Source: an uncultured Bacteroidales bacterium (lineage in GTDB: Bacteria > Bacteroidota > Bacteroidia > Bacteroidales > Muribaculaceae). Taken from it: a stretch of 41,776 nucleotides of DNA. Every line of letters begins with the position of its first letter. Within the stretch, counting starts at the first letter, position 1. The notes below the pieces were generated by a model. That model saw only the letters and a list, made by a program, of their open reading frames with translations. It had not been told where the DNA came from and made no database searches. This document shows positions 34,735 to 41,776 of this stretch, one piece after another. The position numbers and the translations under genes were made by a program. The stretch covers positions 1 through 41,776 of the forward strand of contig CACYAW010000041.1 in the NCBI GenBank assembly GCA_902772455.1. The letters are read 5' to 3'.

Positions 34735-34849
34735 GTCTAGAGTCTAGGGTTTAGAGTTTAGAGATGTTTCACCACAACACTAACAACTAAAAACTAAGGA
34801 CTAAAAACTAAGGACTAAGGACTAGAAACTAAGGACTAGAAACTAACGA
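34735..34849 (+). repeat. Heptamer tandem repeats filling the grpE-dnaJ gap
   Basis: Two arrays. At 34735-34762 there are four heptamers: GTCTAGA, GTCTAGG, GTTTAGA, GTTTAGA. At 34787-34849 there are nine heptamers of the form CTARRRA or close: CTAAAAA, CTAAGGA, CTAAAAA, CTAAGGA, CTAAGGA, CTAGAAA, CTAAGGA, CTAGAAA, CTAACGA. The phase is strictly 7. The second array stops three bases before the dnaJ ATG, occupying the whole ribosome-binding region. Confidence 0.9.
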
Positions 34850-34852
34850 TAT

Positions 34853-36028
34853 ATGGCTCAAAAGAGAGATTACTATGAGGTGCTGGGAGTGGACAAGAAT
34901 GCCACTGCCGATGACTTGAAGAAGGCCTACCGCAAGTTGGCCATCCTGTACCACCCAGACAAGCAACAAGGCAAGAGCGATGCTGAGAAAAAAGCTGCCG
35001 AAGAGAAATTCAAGGAGGCAGCCGAAGCCTATAACGTGCTCAGCGATCCCGACAAGCGCGCCCGCTATGACCAGTTTGGCTTTGCTGGCGAGCAGATGGG
35101 TGGCGGCGGCTATGGTGGCGGCATGTCGATGGAAGATATCCTGCGTCAGTTCGGCGACCTGTTTGGCGGATTCGGCGGATTTGGCGGATTCGGGGACTTC
35201 TTTGGCGGCGGAGGCGGCGGTCAGGCACAGCGTGTGAAACGCGGCAGCGACCTGCGCGTTCGTGTCAAGATGAATCTCAGCGAGATCGCCAAGGGCACTG
35301 AAAAGAAACTGCGCATACCCCGCATGAAGTCATGCGACCACTGCCACGGCACGGGAGCAAAGAACGGCACGGCCCTTGAGACCTGTCCGACGTGTGGCGG
35401 CACTGGCGTGGAAACGCGCATGCAGCGCACGATGTTCGGCACCATGCAGTCCCAGAGCGTGTGCCACACCTGTGGCGGCAGCGGCAAGCGCATTAAGGAG
35501 GCTTGCCCGCACTGCAGCGGCAAGGGGCTCTTACGCAAGGAAGAGGTGGTGAGCATCAGCATCCCCGCCGGCGTGTCCGACGGCATGACATTGCGCATGG
35601 CCCGTCAAGGTAATGACGCCCCTGGTGGCGGCATTCCCGGCGACCTGCTCGTGGTGATTGAAGAAGTGCGCGACGCCCAGCTCACTCGTGACGGCAATGA
35701 CTTGATTTACAACCTGATGCTTGACATTCCCACAGCCGTGCTGGGAGGCAAGGTCGAAGTGCCCACCGTTGACGGCAAGGCACGTGTGACCATCAAGCCG
35801 GGCACACAGCCAGGCAGCATCCTGCGCCTGCGCGGCAAGGGACTTCCCTCGCCGGAACGCTACGGCACGGGCGACCTGCTCATCAATGTCATGGTTTATA
35901 TGCCCGAGAAGTTGAACGAGAAGGAGAAAGAGGCCATGGCCATCCTGCAAAACAGTGGCGAGCACGTCAAGCCCAGCGAGGGCGACAAGAGCCGCATCTT
36001 CTCCCGTCTGCGCCACATCTTTGATTAA
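34853..36028 (+). CDS. dnaJ: Chaperone protein DnaJ
   Basis: 391 residues with the full type I layout. J domain (about 4-75) with the catalytic HPD in [12 protein letters not shown]; Gly/Phe-rich region (about 80-122, [15 protein letters not shown]). Cysteine-rich zinc-binding domain with four CxxCxGxG motifs ([32 protein letters not shown], about 163-230); then the two C-terminal substrate-binding domains. It stimulates DnaK ATPase and delivers unfolded proteins. The start codon at 34853 directly follows the heptamer array; no Shine-Dalgarno is present. Downstream of grpE. Confidence 0.96.
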   Translation: MAQKRDYYEVLGVDKNATADDLKKAYRKLAILYHPDKQQGKSDAEKKAAEEKFKEAAEAYNVLSDPDKRARYDQFGFAGEQMGGGGYGGGMSMEDILRQFGDLFGGFGGFGGFGDFFGGGGGGQAQRVKRGSDLRVRVKMNLSEIAKGTEKKLRIPRMKSCDHCHGTGAKNGTALETCPTCGGTGVETRMQRTMFGTMQSQSVCHTCGGSGKRIKEACPHCSGKGLLRKEEVVSISIPAGVSDGMTLRMARQGNDAPGGGIPGDLLVVIEEVRDAQLTRDGNDLIYNLMLDIPTAVLGGKVEVPTVDGKARVTIKPGTQPGSILRLRGKGLPSPERYGTGDLLINVMVYMPEKLNEKEKEAMAILQNSGEHVKPSEGDKSRIFSRLRHIFD

Positions 36029-36041
36029 AAACCAATGGAAT

Positions 36042-36087
36042 AACTAGATTTTCTTGCATCTATAGAAGATCTAGTTTATCTAGTTTA
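36042..36087 (+). terminator. Possible terminator after dnaJ
   Basis: AACTAGAT (36042-36049) pairs with ATCTAGTT (36069-36076); a further TCTAGTTT follows. The stem is AT-rich and modest. Confidence 0.4.
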
Positions 36088-36123
36088 ATAGAAGTCCACT
36101 ATCAACTGATAAATCAAGACCAA

Positions 36124-37041
36124 ATGGCTAACCGACGACACGACCACCGCGTACCGCGCAATGACGACAAGGCCATTGTCCGCGAAGTAAAGCAACCGGC
36201 CAAGCTGCTTGACTTTGTCATGCAGACGCTTGACGGCATCAGCCGCAACAAGGCCAAATCCATCCTTGCCCATGGCGGCATTACCGTTGATGGACAGGTT
36301 CAATCGCATGTGGATTATCCGCTGGATCCCGGATGCGTGGTCCAGATACGCCGTCATGCACGTCCCTCCTCGGCCAACAACTCCCACTACCGCATCGTCT
36401 ATGAAGACCAGTGGCTGGTGGTTGTGGACAAGCAGCAAGGAGTGCTGTCGATGCCCGTGGGTGCCGGCAGCCTGAACATGAAGACGTTGCTAGACCGCCA
36501 TTTTGCCGAGACACGTCAGCGTTGCACCGCTCATGTGGTGCACCGCCTGGATGCCCGCACATCAGGCCTTATGGTCTATGCCAAGAGCAATGACGTGAAG
36601 ATGCAGATGACTGCCGACTGGCACAGCACCGTCATCGACCGCCGCTATGTCGCCGTGGTCGAGGGCGTGATGGAAGAGCCTGAAGGCAGAATCGAAAGCT
36701 GGCTGCACGACACCGAAAGCATGATGGTGGTGAGCAGTCCGGTTGATGATGGCGGCAAGTGGGCCGCTACCGAGTGGGAACTCGTTGAACAGGCCGAGCA
36801 ACGCTCATTGCTCTTCCTGCACCTGATTACAGGACGGAAAAACCAAATCCGCGTCCACATGGCAGACATCGGACATCCCGTTGTGGGCGATGGAAAATAC
36901 GGCCACCAGGATGATCCTGGCAGCCGCATGTGCCTGCACGCCTTCAGATTGGCATTCTATCACCCGGTGACGGGCGAACCCTTATTCTTCGAAACCCCTA
37001 TTCCACACTTCTTTGGCACGGCACTCCATGCCAGGTTCTGA
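36124..37041 (+). CDS. RluA-family 23S/tRNA pseudouridine synthase
   Basis: 305 residues. N-terminal S4-like RNA-binding domain (about 20-80, LLDFVMQTLDGISRNKAKSI and GGITVDGQV) and the catalytic domain with the RluA motif HRLDARTSG (about 140-148), whose Asp143 is the expected nucleophile. The later RKNQIRVHMADIGHPVVGD block (about 239-257) is also present. Enzymes of this family isomerise uridine in rRNA or tRNA. Which of RluA, RluC or RluD it corresponds to cannot be told from sequence alone. It follows dnaJ by 95 bases and converges with the TPR gene (16-base gap). Confidence 0.92.
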   Translation: MANRRHDHRVPRNDDKAIVREVKQPAKLLDFVMQTLDGISRNKAKSILAHGGITVDGQVQSHVDYPLDPGCVVQIRRHARPSSANNSHYRIVYEDQWLVVVDKQQGVLSMPVGAGSLNMKTLLDRHFAETRQRCTAHVVHRLDARTSGLMVYAKSNDVKMQMTADWHSTVIDRRYVAVVEGVMEEPEGRIESWLHDTESMMVVSSPVDDGGKWAATEWELVEQAEQRSLLFLHLITGRKNQIRVHMADIGHPVVGDGKYGHQDDPGSRMCLHAFRLAFYHPVTGEPLFFETPIPHFFGTALHARF

Positions 37042-37057
37042 CGTGTGGGCAGCACTG

Positions 37058-38743
37058 CTAGAACGGCAGGTCCTTTGAGCCTGCGTGATTTCCTGTGTCG
37101 GTCAGGGGGTTATCATCTGACTCAACATGCTCGCCGCGCTGTTTGCGCAGCTTCTTGATGTAGGCCAATTCATTGATGGCATAGTCAGCGTTTTCTTCCT
37201 CATCAAGCATTCTTGTGAAGATTTCCTCAGCCTTATCGAGTTGATTGAAGTCAATGTAGGCATATCCACGCCTGCGCCTGAGGAAATTAATCAAGTCCCT
37301 GATGTTCTCGGGCAACTCATCGTCCTCGCCAAAATTACGCTTCACCTCGTTCATCACGCCCTCGGTGTAGCTGAACAGCCTGAGGTCCTTGCTGTTGGCC
37401 ATCATATTGACCAATTCCATCGTGTGACGGATATTGCCATCGCTGGCCATGAGATCGAGGTAATAGAAAGCCTGTTTATACAGTCCCAGCTCGTTGTAGC
37501 AGAATCCCAGTTTGTACGCTGTTTCCATGAAGAGGTGCTTTCCCTCGGGACCCATCTCAAAGAAGTCGCAGCGGTAGCTGTTGAACACGTTCTCCAGATA
37601 CAGTATCGCCTCATAGTAGCGTCCGCTGTTGAATGCCTGCACACCCCAGTACATGTTGTAGGCCACGTCGGCGACCCTGACTTGGCCCAGCAGCAGCTGG
37701 TCTTCGGTCAGGCTGTCTTTCTCGCCGTTGTGTGCCTTGAGCTGTGCGTCGCTCCACATATACTCAAACTCCTGCTGGCGCTTCTTGTCATCGCAGCGGT
37801 CCAGAGCAATGAGCATGGTCACGCTGCGCGGCTGCCGGCTCTCGTTGCTCAACGAGTTCATTCGGCTGGCATTGCGCGGCACCTGGGTGACGGTCACGCG
37901 CGTGTAGATGCTGTTGGTGTCATCGCCCTCGGCAGTGAGTGTGATGGTCAACATGCGCGGCTGCTCGTCCAAGCCCTGCTTGTAGTGCAGATCCAACACG
38001 GCATAGTCGCGCACGAACCTTGCCTGCTGGCCGTCGCCCTCAATCAGCGCATGGCGCAGGTTGAAGAGACGGATGGCCTCATCGTCCTCCAGACGACGCT
38101 GTCCGTCAACGGTGTTCACGGTCATGAACAGCAACGTGGACTGCGGCAGCGGCATGACAGTCTGAAGCATCTGCCACAAGGGCAACGGTCCAACGCCAAC
38201 AGCAAAGCTGGCAGCGCTGCTGTCGAGCTGGTGCTTCATCTCCAGGCGCCGCAGCAAGAACATCTCGCGCTGGTGCTTGTAGAGCTCGCTCTCCAGGTCC
38301 AGCGTGTCGTTGTCCTTAGCAACAGAGACAGCCTCGTCAAAATCGCGGTTCCACTCACGCTGAAAATGGAATGCCGCCTTGAGTTCATGGACGAAATCCT
38401 CGCTGCTCACCTTGTTGTTGAAGAATGACATGTGAACATCCACCTGGTTTGATTCATGGTCCACCGAATAGCTGTACTTGAAAAGGATGTTGCTGTTGTT
38501 GCGCTCGTTGCACTTGGCACGCACCAGATCTAGTTGACTCATCGGCACGGTAGCCATGGAGGGGTAAGTCACCTCCACGCAATCGTCCTGCTTGCGGATG
38601 GCGGCGACAAAACGGGCAGCCTGAAACTCGAAGTTATAGACTACTGCATTATCCTCTTTTTCAATATTATACTGGCAGCTATAATCCTTGAGGAACTTTT
38701 CAAAGTCGGCTGTTACTGAGTTTTTTTTATTCCTGATGCGCAT
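37058..38743 (-). CDS. Tetratricopeptide-repeat protein of unknown function
   Basis: 561 residues from the ATG at 38743 (MRIRNKKNSVTADFEKFLKD). An in-frame start at 38845 would run through the hairpin-repeat region and adds non-conserved-looking sequence, so it is rejected. No signal peptide is seen, suggesting a cytoplasmic protein. The first 350 residues are charged with no recognised motif. From about 370 there are TPR-like helical pairs (GVQAFNSGRYYEAILYLENV, then KLGFCYNELGLYKQAFYYLD), and later YAYIDFNQLDKAEEIFTRML. Probably a protein-interaction scaffold (inference). Convergent with the pseudouridine synthase gene and downstream of the 38964 gene on the same strand, separated by tandem hairpin repeats. 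Confidence 0.8.
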   Translation of the reverse strand: MRIRNKKNSVTADFEKFLKDYSCQYNIEKEDNAVVYNFEFQAARFVAAIRKQDDCVEVTYPSMATVPMSQLDLVRAKCNERNNSNILFKYSYSVDHESNQVDVHMSFFNNKVSSEDFVHELKAAFHFQREWNRDFDEAVSVAKDNDTLDLESELYKHQREMFLLRRLEMKHQLDSSAASFAVGVGPLPLWQMLQTVMPLPQSTLLFMTVNTVDGQRRLEDDEAIRLFNLRHALIEGDGQQARFVRDYAVLDLHYKQGLDEQPRMLTITLTAEGDDTNSIYTRVTVTQVPRNASRMNSLSNESRQPRSVTMLIALDRCDDKKRQQEFEYMWSDAQLKAHNGEKDSLTEDQLLLGQVRVADVAYNMYWGVQAFNSGRYYEAILYLENVFNSYRCDFFEMGPEGKHLFMETAYKLGFCYNELGLYKQAFYYLDLMASDGNIRHTMELVNMMANSKDLRLFSYTEGVMNEVKRNFGEDDELPENIRDLINFLRRRRGYAYIDFNQLDKAEEIFTRMLDEEENADYAINELAYIKKLRKQRGEHVESDDNPLTDTGNHAGSKDLPF

Positions 38744-38835
38744 AATGATAGATGTGTTTATCGGGCCTTCTATAAATTCTAAATCATATAAAGTAGTCCC
38801 TTGAACGGGATAAAATGTACAAAAACACTGCAATA

Positions 38836-38975
38836 ATCGTGCCAACCGAATGACATGATGCTCGCATCAATGGCTGAGGTGCAGCCGATAAAATATAATT
38901 ATCGTGCCAACCGAATGACATGATGCTCGCATCAATGGCTGAGGTGCAGCCGGTAATATCCAACTATCGTGCCAA
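38836..38975 (-). repeat. 65-bp tandem repeat with two hairpins per unit, overlapping a stop codon
   Basis: The 52-base core 38836-38887 is repeated exactly at 38901-38952. The 13-base AT-rich spacers (38888-38900, 38953-38965) differ. A third copy starts in phase at 38966 (ATCGTGCCAA), which is the end of the 38964-39806 coding region (its Leu-Ala-Arg-stop), then diverges. Read on the minus strand each unit holds GGCTG-CACCT-CAGCC and TGATGC-GA-GCATCA hairpins. Confidence 0.92.
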
Positions 38976-39806
38976 GGTGGGGAAGGTGCCGCCAAAATAT
39001 CGGCGCTGCAGGCCCAAATAGGTTGCCGTGTCCAATTTCACCTGTTCATGCCAGCGGTTGAGGCTGTCACATAGTCCATGACGGTTCTTAGCAACCATCC
39101 ATGACTGAAACTGTGACAGGCTGATTGCCACCGAGCGGTCCAGGTTGTGCAGGCGTGTCGCCATCGCCCTGGCGATGGAACGGTTGACCACGGCATAACG
39201 GATTTCGCCCGACGATACCATCATCATCAGTTGCTCGGGGCCGTAAAGTTCATCCACGTGGACGTAAATCGTGTCACCGATTTCACGGCTCAGGCTGGCG
39301 ATGCGTCCCACCATGGGCGATCCCTTGACCACCCACACGGTGTCGCCGGCAAGATCCAGTTGCGAATGGATGGCCTGGCTGCCACGACGTTGCACGAGCA
39401 CCTGCTGATCGATGTAGATGGGCTCGGTAAAGGCAAACTTGGAGGTGTCACCTGCCGTCATGGGGAACTGTGCCACCAACACGTCGTAACGTCCATCGTC
39501 CAATCCCGCAAGCGCCTTTTCCAGAGTCACCACGGGATGGAACTTCATGGGGCAGCCCACACTGTCGGCGATGATGCGCAAGAGGTCATAGTTATAGCCT
39601 CCCAATGTGTCATCATAGGTATAGTAGGTCACTGGCGAGTACTCGATAGCGATGTCGAGGGTGTCGCCTCCGCTGGGGCTATCGTCAGGATCCACGACAG
39701 GCTTGTCGCACATACTCAAGGCGACCATGAAGCCCACGACCATAGCCAACAGAATCACATAGAGTGTTATTTGTCCCCGTTTAGCGGGATGAAGTTGTCT
39801 CATCAT
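38964..39806 (-). CDS. Family 3 solute-binding-like protein (SBP_bac_3), membrane anchored
   Basis: 280 residues. The N-terminus has a basic start and one hydrophobic segment (about 14-33). It ends LSMC, which could be a lipobox with an unusual Met at -1, or a simple anchor. From about residue 49 it matches the bacterial extracellular solute-binding fold (PF00497): LDIAIEYSPVTYYTYDDTLG, then YNYDLLRIIADSVG, a YDVLVAQFPMT block, and FAFTEPIYIDQQVLVQRRGS. No permease or ATPase gene lies nearby and no lytic transglycosylase domain follows, so it may be a stand-alone sensor or an MltF-like N domain. Twelve bases downstream of the DUF5672 gene, same operon. Its stop codon lies at the edge of the 65-bp repeat array. 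Confidence 0.8.
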   Translation of the reverse strand: MMRQLHPAKRGQITLYVILLAMVVGFMVALSMCDKPVVDPDDSPSGGDTLDIAIEYSPVTYYTYDDTLGGYNYDLLRIIADSVGCPMKFHPVVTLEKALAGLDDGRYDVLVAQFPMTAGDTSKFAFTEPIYIDQQVLVQRRGSQAIHSQLDLAGDTVWVVKGSPMVGRIASLSREIGDTIYVHVDELYGPEQLMMMVSSGEIRYAVVNRSIARAMATRLHNLDRSVAISLSQFQSWMVAKNRHGLCDSLNRWHEQVKLDTATYLGLQRRYFGGTFPTLAR

Positions 39807-39818
39807 GAGTTGTCTGGA

Positions 39819-40658
39819 TTACAGTCCGTTGATGTGTTGTTTCCAAAAGGCGCGGTTGCGGCGGCGTGCAAACGCATGGGTGGCCATCGGCAACTGACCT
39901 CCAGTGAGGCGCATCGCCATCGCAGGGTGGGACTCTACCGAGAAGTGAACGGCTTCCTGATAAGGGGCCACCCGCAATGTGCCGGGGCTCAGTTCATTGA
40001 CGCGCACCGACCACACCACGTCCTCAAAGTTCTCGCTCGTGCTGGCATCGGCCGCTGCCCGGGACAAGTCCTCGGCCAGCTTGATGGAAGCATCGTGCAG
40101 ATGCCGGGTGTGACGCAGGGAACAACCGCCATTGCCCACCCGATATTTCAAATTGATAGGGTGACAAGTCGAGTGACGCCTGCCCATGACCCGACGCATC
40201 ATGTAGATTGCCCGACGGGGCAAGTTCCACCCGCTCACGTCACCAACGGCGGGCAACCACGGAGCACCGATGTAGTCATAACCCCTCTTGCACCAGTCGT
40301 CCAGCTCTTCCCTGAAGACATAGACGTCAGTCTGGTGGATAAAGACGTAGCGGGAGTCCAGGAAGCGGCGATACAGGTCGGTAGAGAGCATCAGGCGGTT
40401 ATAGCCTTCACGCCCCGCAAAGTAACTGTCGTCAAAGGCCTCGACACGGTATCGCGGCGCACCCCCGATGAGTTCTGGCAGTGGTGACAGGTCCAGACTG
40501 TGAGGTTTGATAATGGCTATATCGTGGCCGTCCAGCACCTTGAAGCACTGCCGCAGCGCCAGCAATTCGGTCTCGTCCAAATTGAGGGTATAGATGGGAA
40601 TAACGACTGTTACCAGCCGCTTTTCCTCCATGTCGATATGGTGCTTGTCGTTGTCCAT
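39819..40658 (-). CDS. DUF5672 domain-containing protein (glycosyltransferase-like)
   Basis: 279 residues. VTVVIPIYTLNLDETELLAL opens a Rossmann-like domain. The motifs FIHQTDVYVF (a DxD-like spot), CKRGYDYIGAPWLP and RVGNGGCSLR are typical of DUF5672 proteins, which resemble glycosyltransferases and often occur with polysaccharide genes. No surface-glycan genes are seen here. The annotated ATG at 40658 would leave only about 8 bases of leader after the promoter at 40672-40703; an alternative ATG at 40631 (MEEKRLVTVV) would give about 35 bases and is worth considering. First gene of an operon with 38964. Activity not established. Confidence 0.82.
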   Translation of the reverse strand: MDNDKHHIDMEEKRLVTVVIPIYTLNLDETELLALRQCFKVLDGHDIAIIKPHSLDLSPLPELIGGAPRYRVEAFDDSYFAGREGYNRLMLSTDLYRRFLDSRYVFIHQTDVYVFREELDDWCKRGYDYIGAPWLPAVGDVSGWNLPRRAIYMMRRVMGRRHSTCHPINLKYRVGNGGCSLRHTRHLHDASIKLAEDLSRAAADASTSENFEDVVWSVRVNELSPGTLRVAPYQEAVHFSVESHPAMAMRLTGGQLPMATHAFARRRNRAFWKQHINGL

Positions 40659-40671
40659 CGTATTGCATCAG

Positions 40672-40703
40672 CAAAATTAGCACAAAATGCTGGATTCGGC
40701 AAG
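40672..40703 (-). promoter_or_regulatory. Putative promoter of the DUF5672 operon
   Basis: On the minus strand CTTG (40700-40703) lies 20 bases from TAATTTTG (40672-40679). The -7 box is a full match; the -33 box has one mismatch. It overlaps a hairpin (TGCTGGAT 40688-40695 with ATCCAGCA 40707-40714). Confidence 0.5.
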
Positions 40704-40713
40704 TGCATCCAGC

Positions 40714-40755
40714 AAAATACCGCCAGTCTTCGGTAGAGATGAAGAACTGGCGGTA
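40714..40755 (-). terminator. Rho-independent terminator of the aminotransferase gene
   Basis: On the minus strand TACCGCCAGT (from 40746-40755) pairs with ACTGGCGGTA (from 40718-40727), with an additional inner CTTC/GAAG pair, and is followed by TTTT (40714-40717 complement). Confidence 0.8.
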
Positions 40756-40785
40756 ATGATATTGATTGTAGCGGGAAGTCGCGAC

Positions 40786-41776
40786 TTAGCGGGCGTTGTA
40801 GGCCTCGAGAGCCTTCTCGAGCACTACCAGGGCACGCTTCAGGTCGTCGATCTTGAGCACGTAGGCCATGCGCACCTCGTTCTTGCCCAGACCTTTGGTG
40901 GCATAGAAACCGCTGGCAGGCGCCATCATCACGGTCTCGCCCTCGTAGTTGAATTCCTCAAGACACCAGCGGCAGAAGTCGTCGATATCCTCGACCGGCA
41001 GACGGCTCACGGTGTAGAAGGCACCCATGGGCATCGGGCAGAAGACGCCGGGAATCTTGTTCAGGCCCTCGACCAGACAATTGCGGCGAGCGATGTACTC
41101 GTCATAAACGCCCTTGTGATAGGCTTGGGGAGCATCGAGCGATGCCTCGGCGACGATCTGACCAATCAGGGGAGGACTCAGACGGGCCTGAGCCAGCTTC
41201 ATGGCAGCTGCGCGCACTTCCTTGTTGCGGGTGATGAAGGCACCGATGCGGATACCGCACTCGCTGTAGCGCTTCGACACACTGTCGATCATGATGACGT
41301 TGTTCTCAATGCCCTCGAGGTGCATGGCGCTGGTATAAGGCGCATCGCTGTAGATGAACTCGCGGTAAACCTCGTCGGCAAACAGGAACAGATCATATTT
41401 CTTGACCAGGTCACGCAGGCGCATCAGCTCCTCGCGGCTGTACAGGGTACCGGTGGGGTTGTTGGGGTTACAGATCATGATGGCGCGGGTGCGCTCGTTG
41501 ATGACCTTTTCAAACTCCTCGACGGGAGGCAATGCGAAACCATCCTCGATGTGGGTGGTAATGGTGCGGACTACGGCACCGGTCTCGCAGGCAAAGCCCA
41601 TGTAGTTGGCATAGGCAGGCTCGGGAATGATGATCTCGTCACCAGGATTCAGGCATACCATGAAGGCCATCTGCACAGCCTCGCTGCCACCGCAGGTAAC
41701 GATGATATCGTCAACGCTCAGGTCGATGTTGTAGCGCTTGTAGTAACCTACCAGTTTCTCCACATAACTGGGAATA
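40786..41776 (-). CDS. PLP-dependent aminotransferase class I/II, C-terminal part (N-terminus outside window)
   Basis: The frame is open to the window edge (IPSYVEKLVGYYKR at the edge), so the GTG at 41763 is not the true start; about 330 of the usual 390-400 residues are present. Fold-type I features: TCGGSEAVQMAF (PLP phosphate loop), NPNNPTG (cofactor- and substrate-binding Asn), FADEVYREFIY (Asp pairing with the pyridine N), SVSKRYSECGIRIG with the Schiff-base Lys, and the later NEVRMAYVLK carrying the substrate-carboxylate Arg. It transfers amino groups between amino acids and 2-oxoacids. Substrate (aspartate, aromatic or other) cannot be assigned here. Own terminator downstream. Confidence 0.93.
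   Translation of the reverse strand, partial: IPSYVEKLVGYYKRYNIDLSVDDIIVTCGGSEAVQMAFMVCLNPGDEIIIPEPAYANYMGFACETGAVVRTITTHIEDGFALPPVEEFEKVINERTRAIMICNPNNPTGTLYSREELMRLRDLVKKYDLFLFADEVYREFIYSDAPYTSAMHLEGIENNVIMIDSVSKRYSECGIRIGAFITRNKEVRAAAMKLAQARLSPPLIGQIVAEASLDAPQAYHKGVYDEYIARRNCLVEGLNKIPGVFCPMPMGAFYTVSRLPVEDIDDFCRWCLEEFNYEGETVMMAPASGFYATKGLGKNEVRMAYVLKIDDLKRALVVLEKALEAYNAR

Noticed and set aside
37127-38428. 433-residue plus-strand open frame opposite the TPR gene
   Set aside because: Antisense shadow; the minus-strand frame has TPR-like repeats and sensible composition, the plus-strand one has neither.
39147-40487. 446-residue plus-strand open frame across two minus-strand genes
   Set aside because: It crosses the boundary of two recognisable genes (SBP-like and DUF5672) and has His-rich shadow composition.

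Overview
The window looks like chromosomal DNA from a gut- or rumen-type member of the Bacteroidales. The evidence is direct: promoters of the Bacteroidetes type (TTTG, 19-21 nt, TAnnTTTG) precede many genes, Shine-Dalgarno sequences are mostly absent, type IX secretion (T9SS) style C-termini are present, and so are lineage-typical families (Porin_10-type porin, PG0541-type transporter partner, C10/streptopain-like proteases). A Prevotellaceae- or Muribaculaceae-like genome is plausible, but the genus cannot be fixed from this sequence.

Layout: 1-762 is the 5' part of a membrane pyrophosphatase (hppA, minus strand). 1053-1718 is a DUF2461 protein. 1972-6582 is a very large secreted C10 cysteine protease. 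6786-13367 is a five-gene multidrug-efflux operon (TetR, TolC-like, membrane-fusion lipoprotein, RND pump, PG0541-type protein) in which the pump gene carries a frameshift. 13448-14791 is an AAA/DUF4143 ATPase in AT-richer surroundings with three 33-bp repeats upstream. 15111-17117 is a putative porin. 17276-31158 holds five more C10 proteases, one on the minus strand and four in a row on the plus strand. 31457-34059 is a small signal-peptide-plus-sorting-tail protein, cardiolipin synthase and ispE. 34127-37041 is grpE, dnaJ and an RluA-family pseudouridine synthase. 37058-40658 (minus) is a TPR protein, a solute-binding-like lipoprotein and a DUF5672 protein. 40786-41776 (minus) is the C-terminal part of an aminotransferase.

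The standout is the set of six paralogous C10 proteases. All share a signal peptide, Spi-like prodomain, Cys/His papain-fold catalytic domain and Ig-like domains. Their tails fall into two classes: T9SS-like sorting tails (1972 and 17276 genes) and two-repeat dockerin-like calcium-binding tails (the four consecutive genes). Most contain what appears to be an FnIII domain split by an inserted beta-rich domain. One paralogue (21189) is decaying: it has a deletion/frameshift and has lost a conserved active-site-region Trp. This looks like a secreted proteolytic arsenal under active duplication and loss.

Other unexplained structure: heptameric tandem repeats confined to gaps inside predicted operons, a 65-bp tandem repeat with two hairpins per unit overlapping a stop codon, an exact 63-bp in-frame duplication in the largest protease, and a palindrome between two divergent protease genes. 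No tRNA, rRNA, CRISPR array or insertion-sequence transposase was seen.
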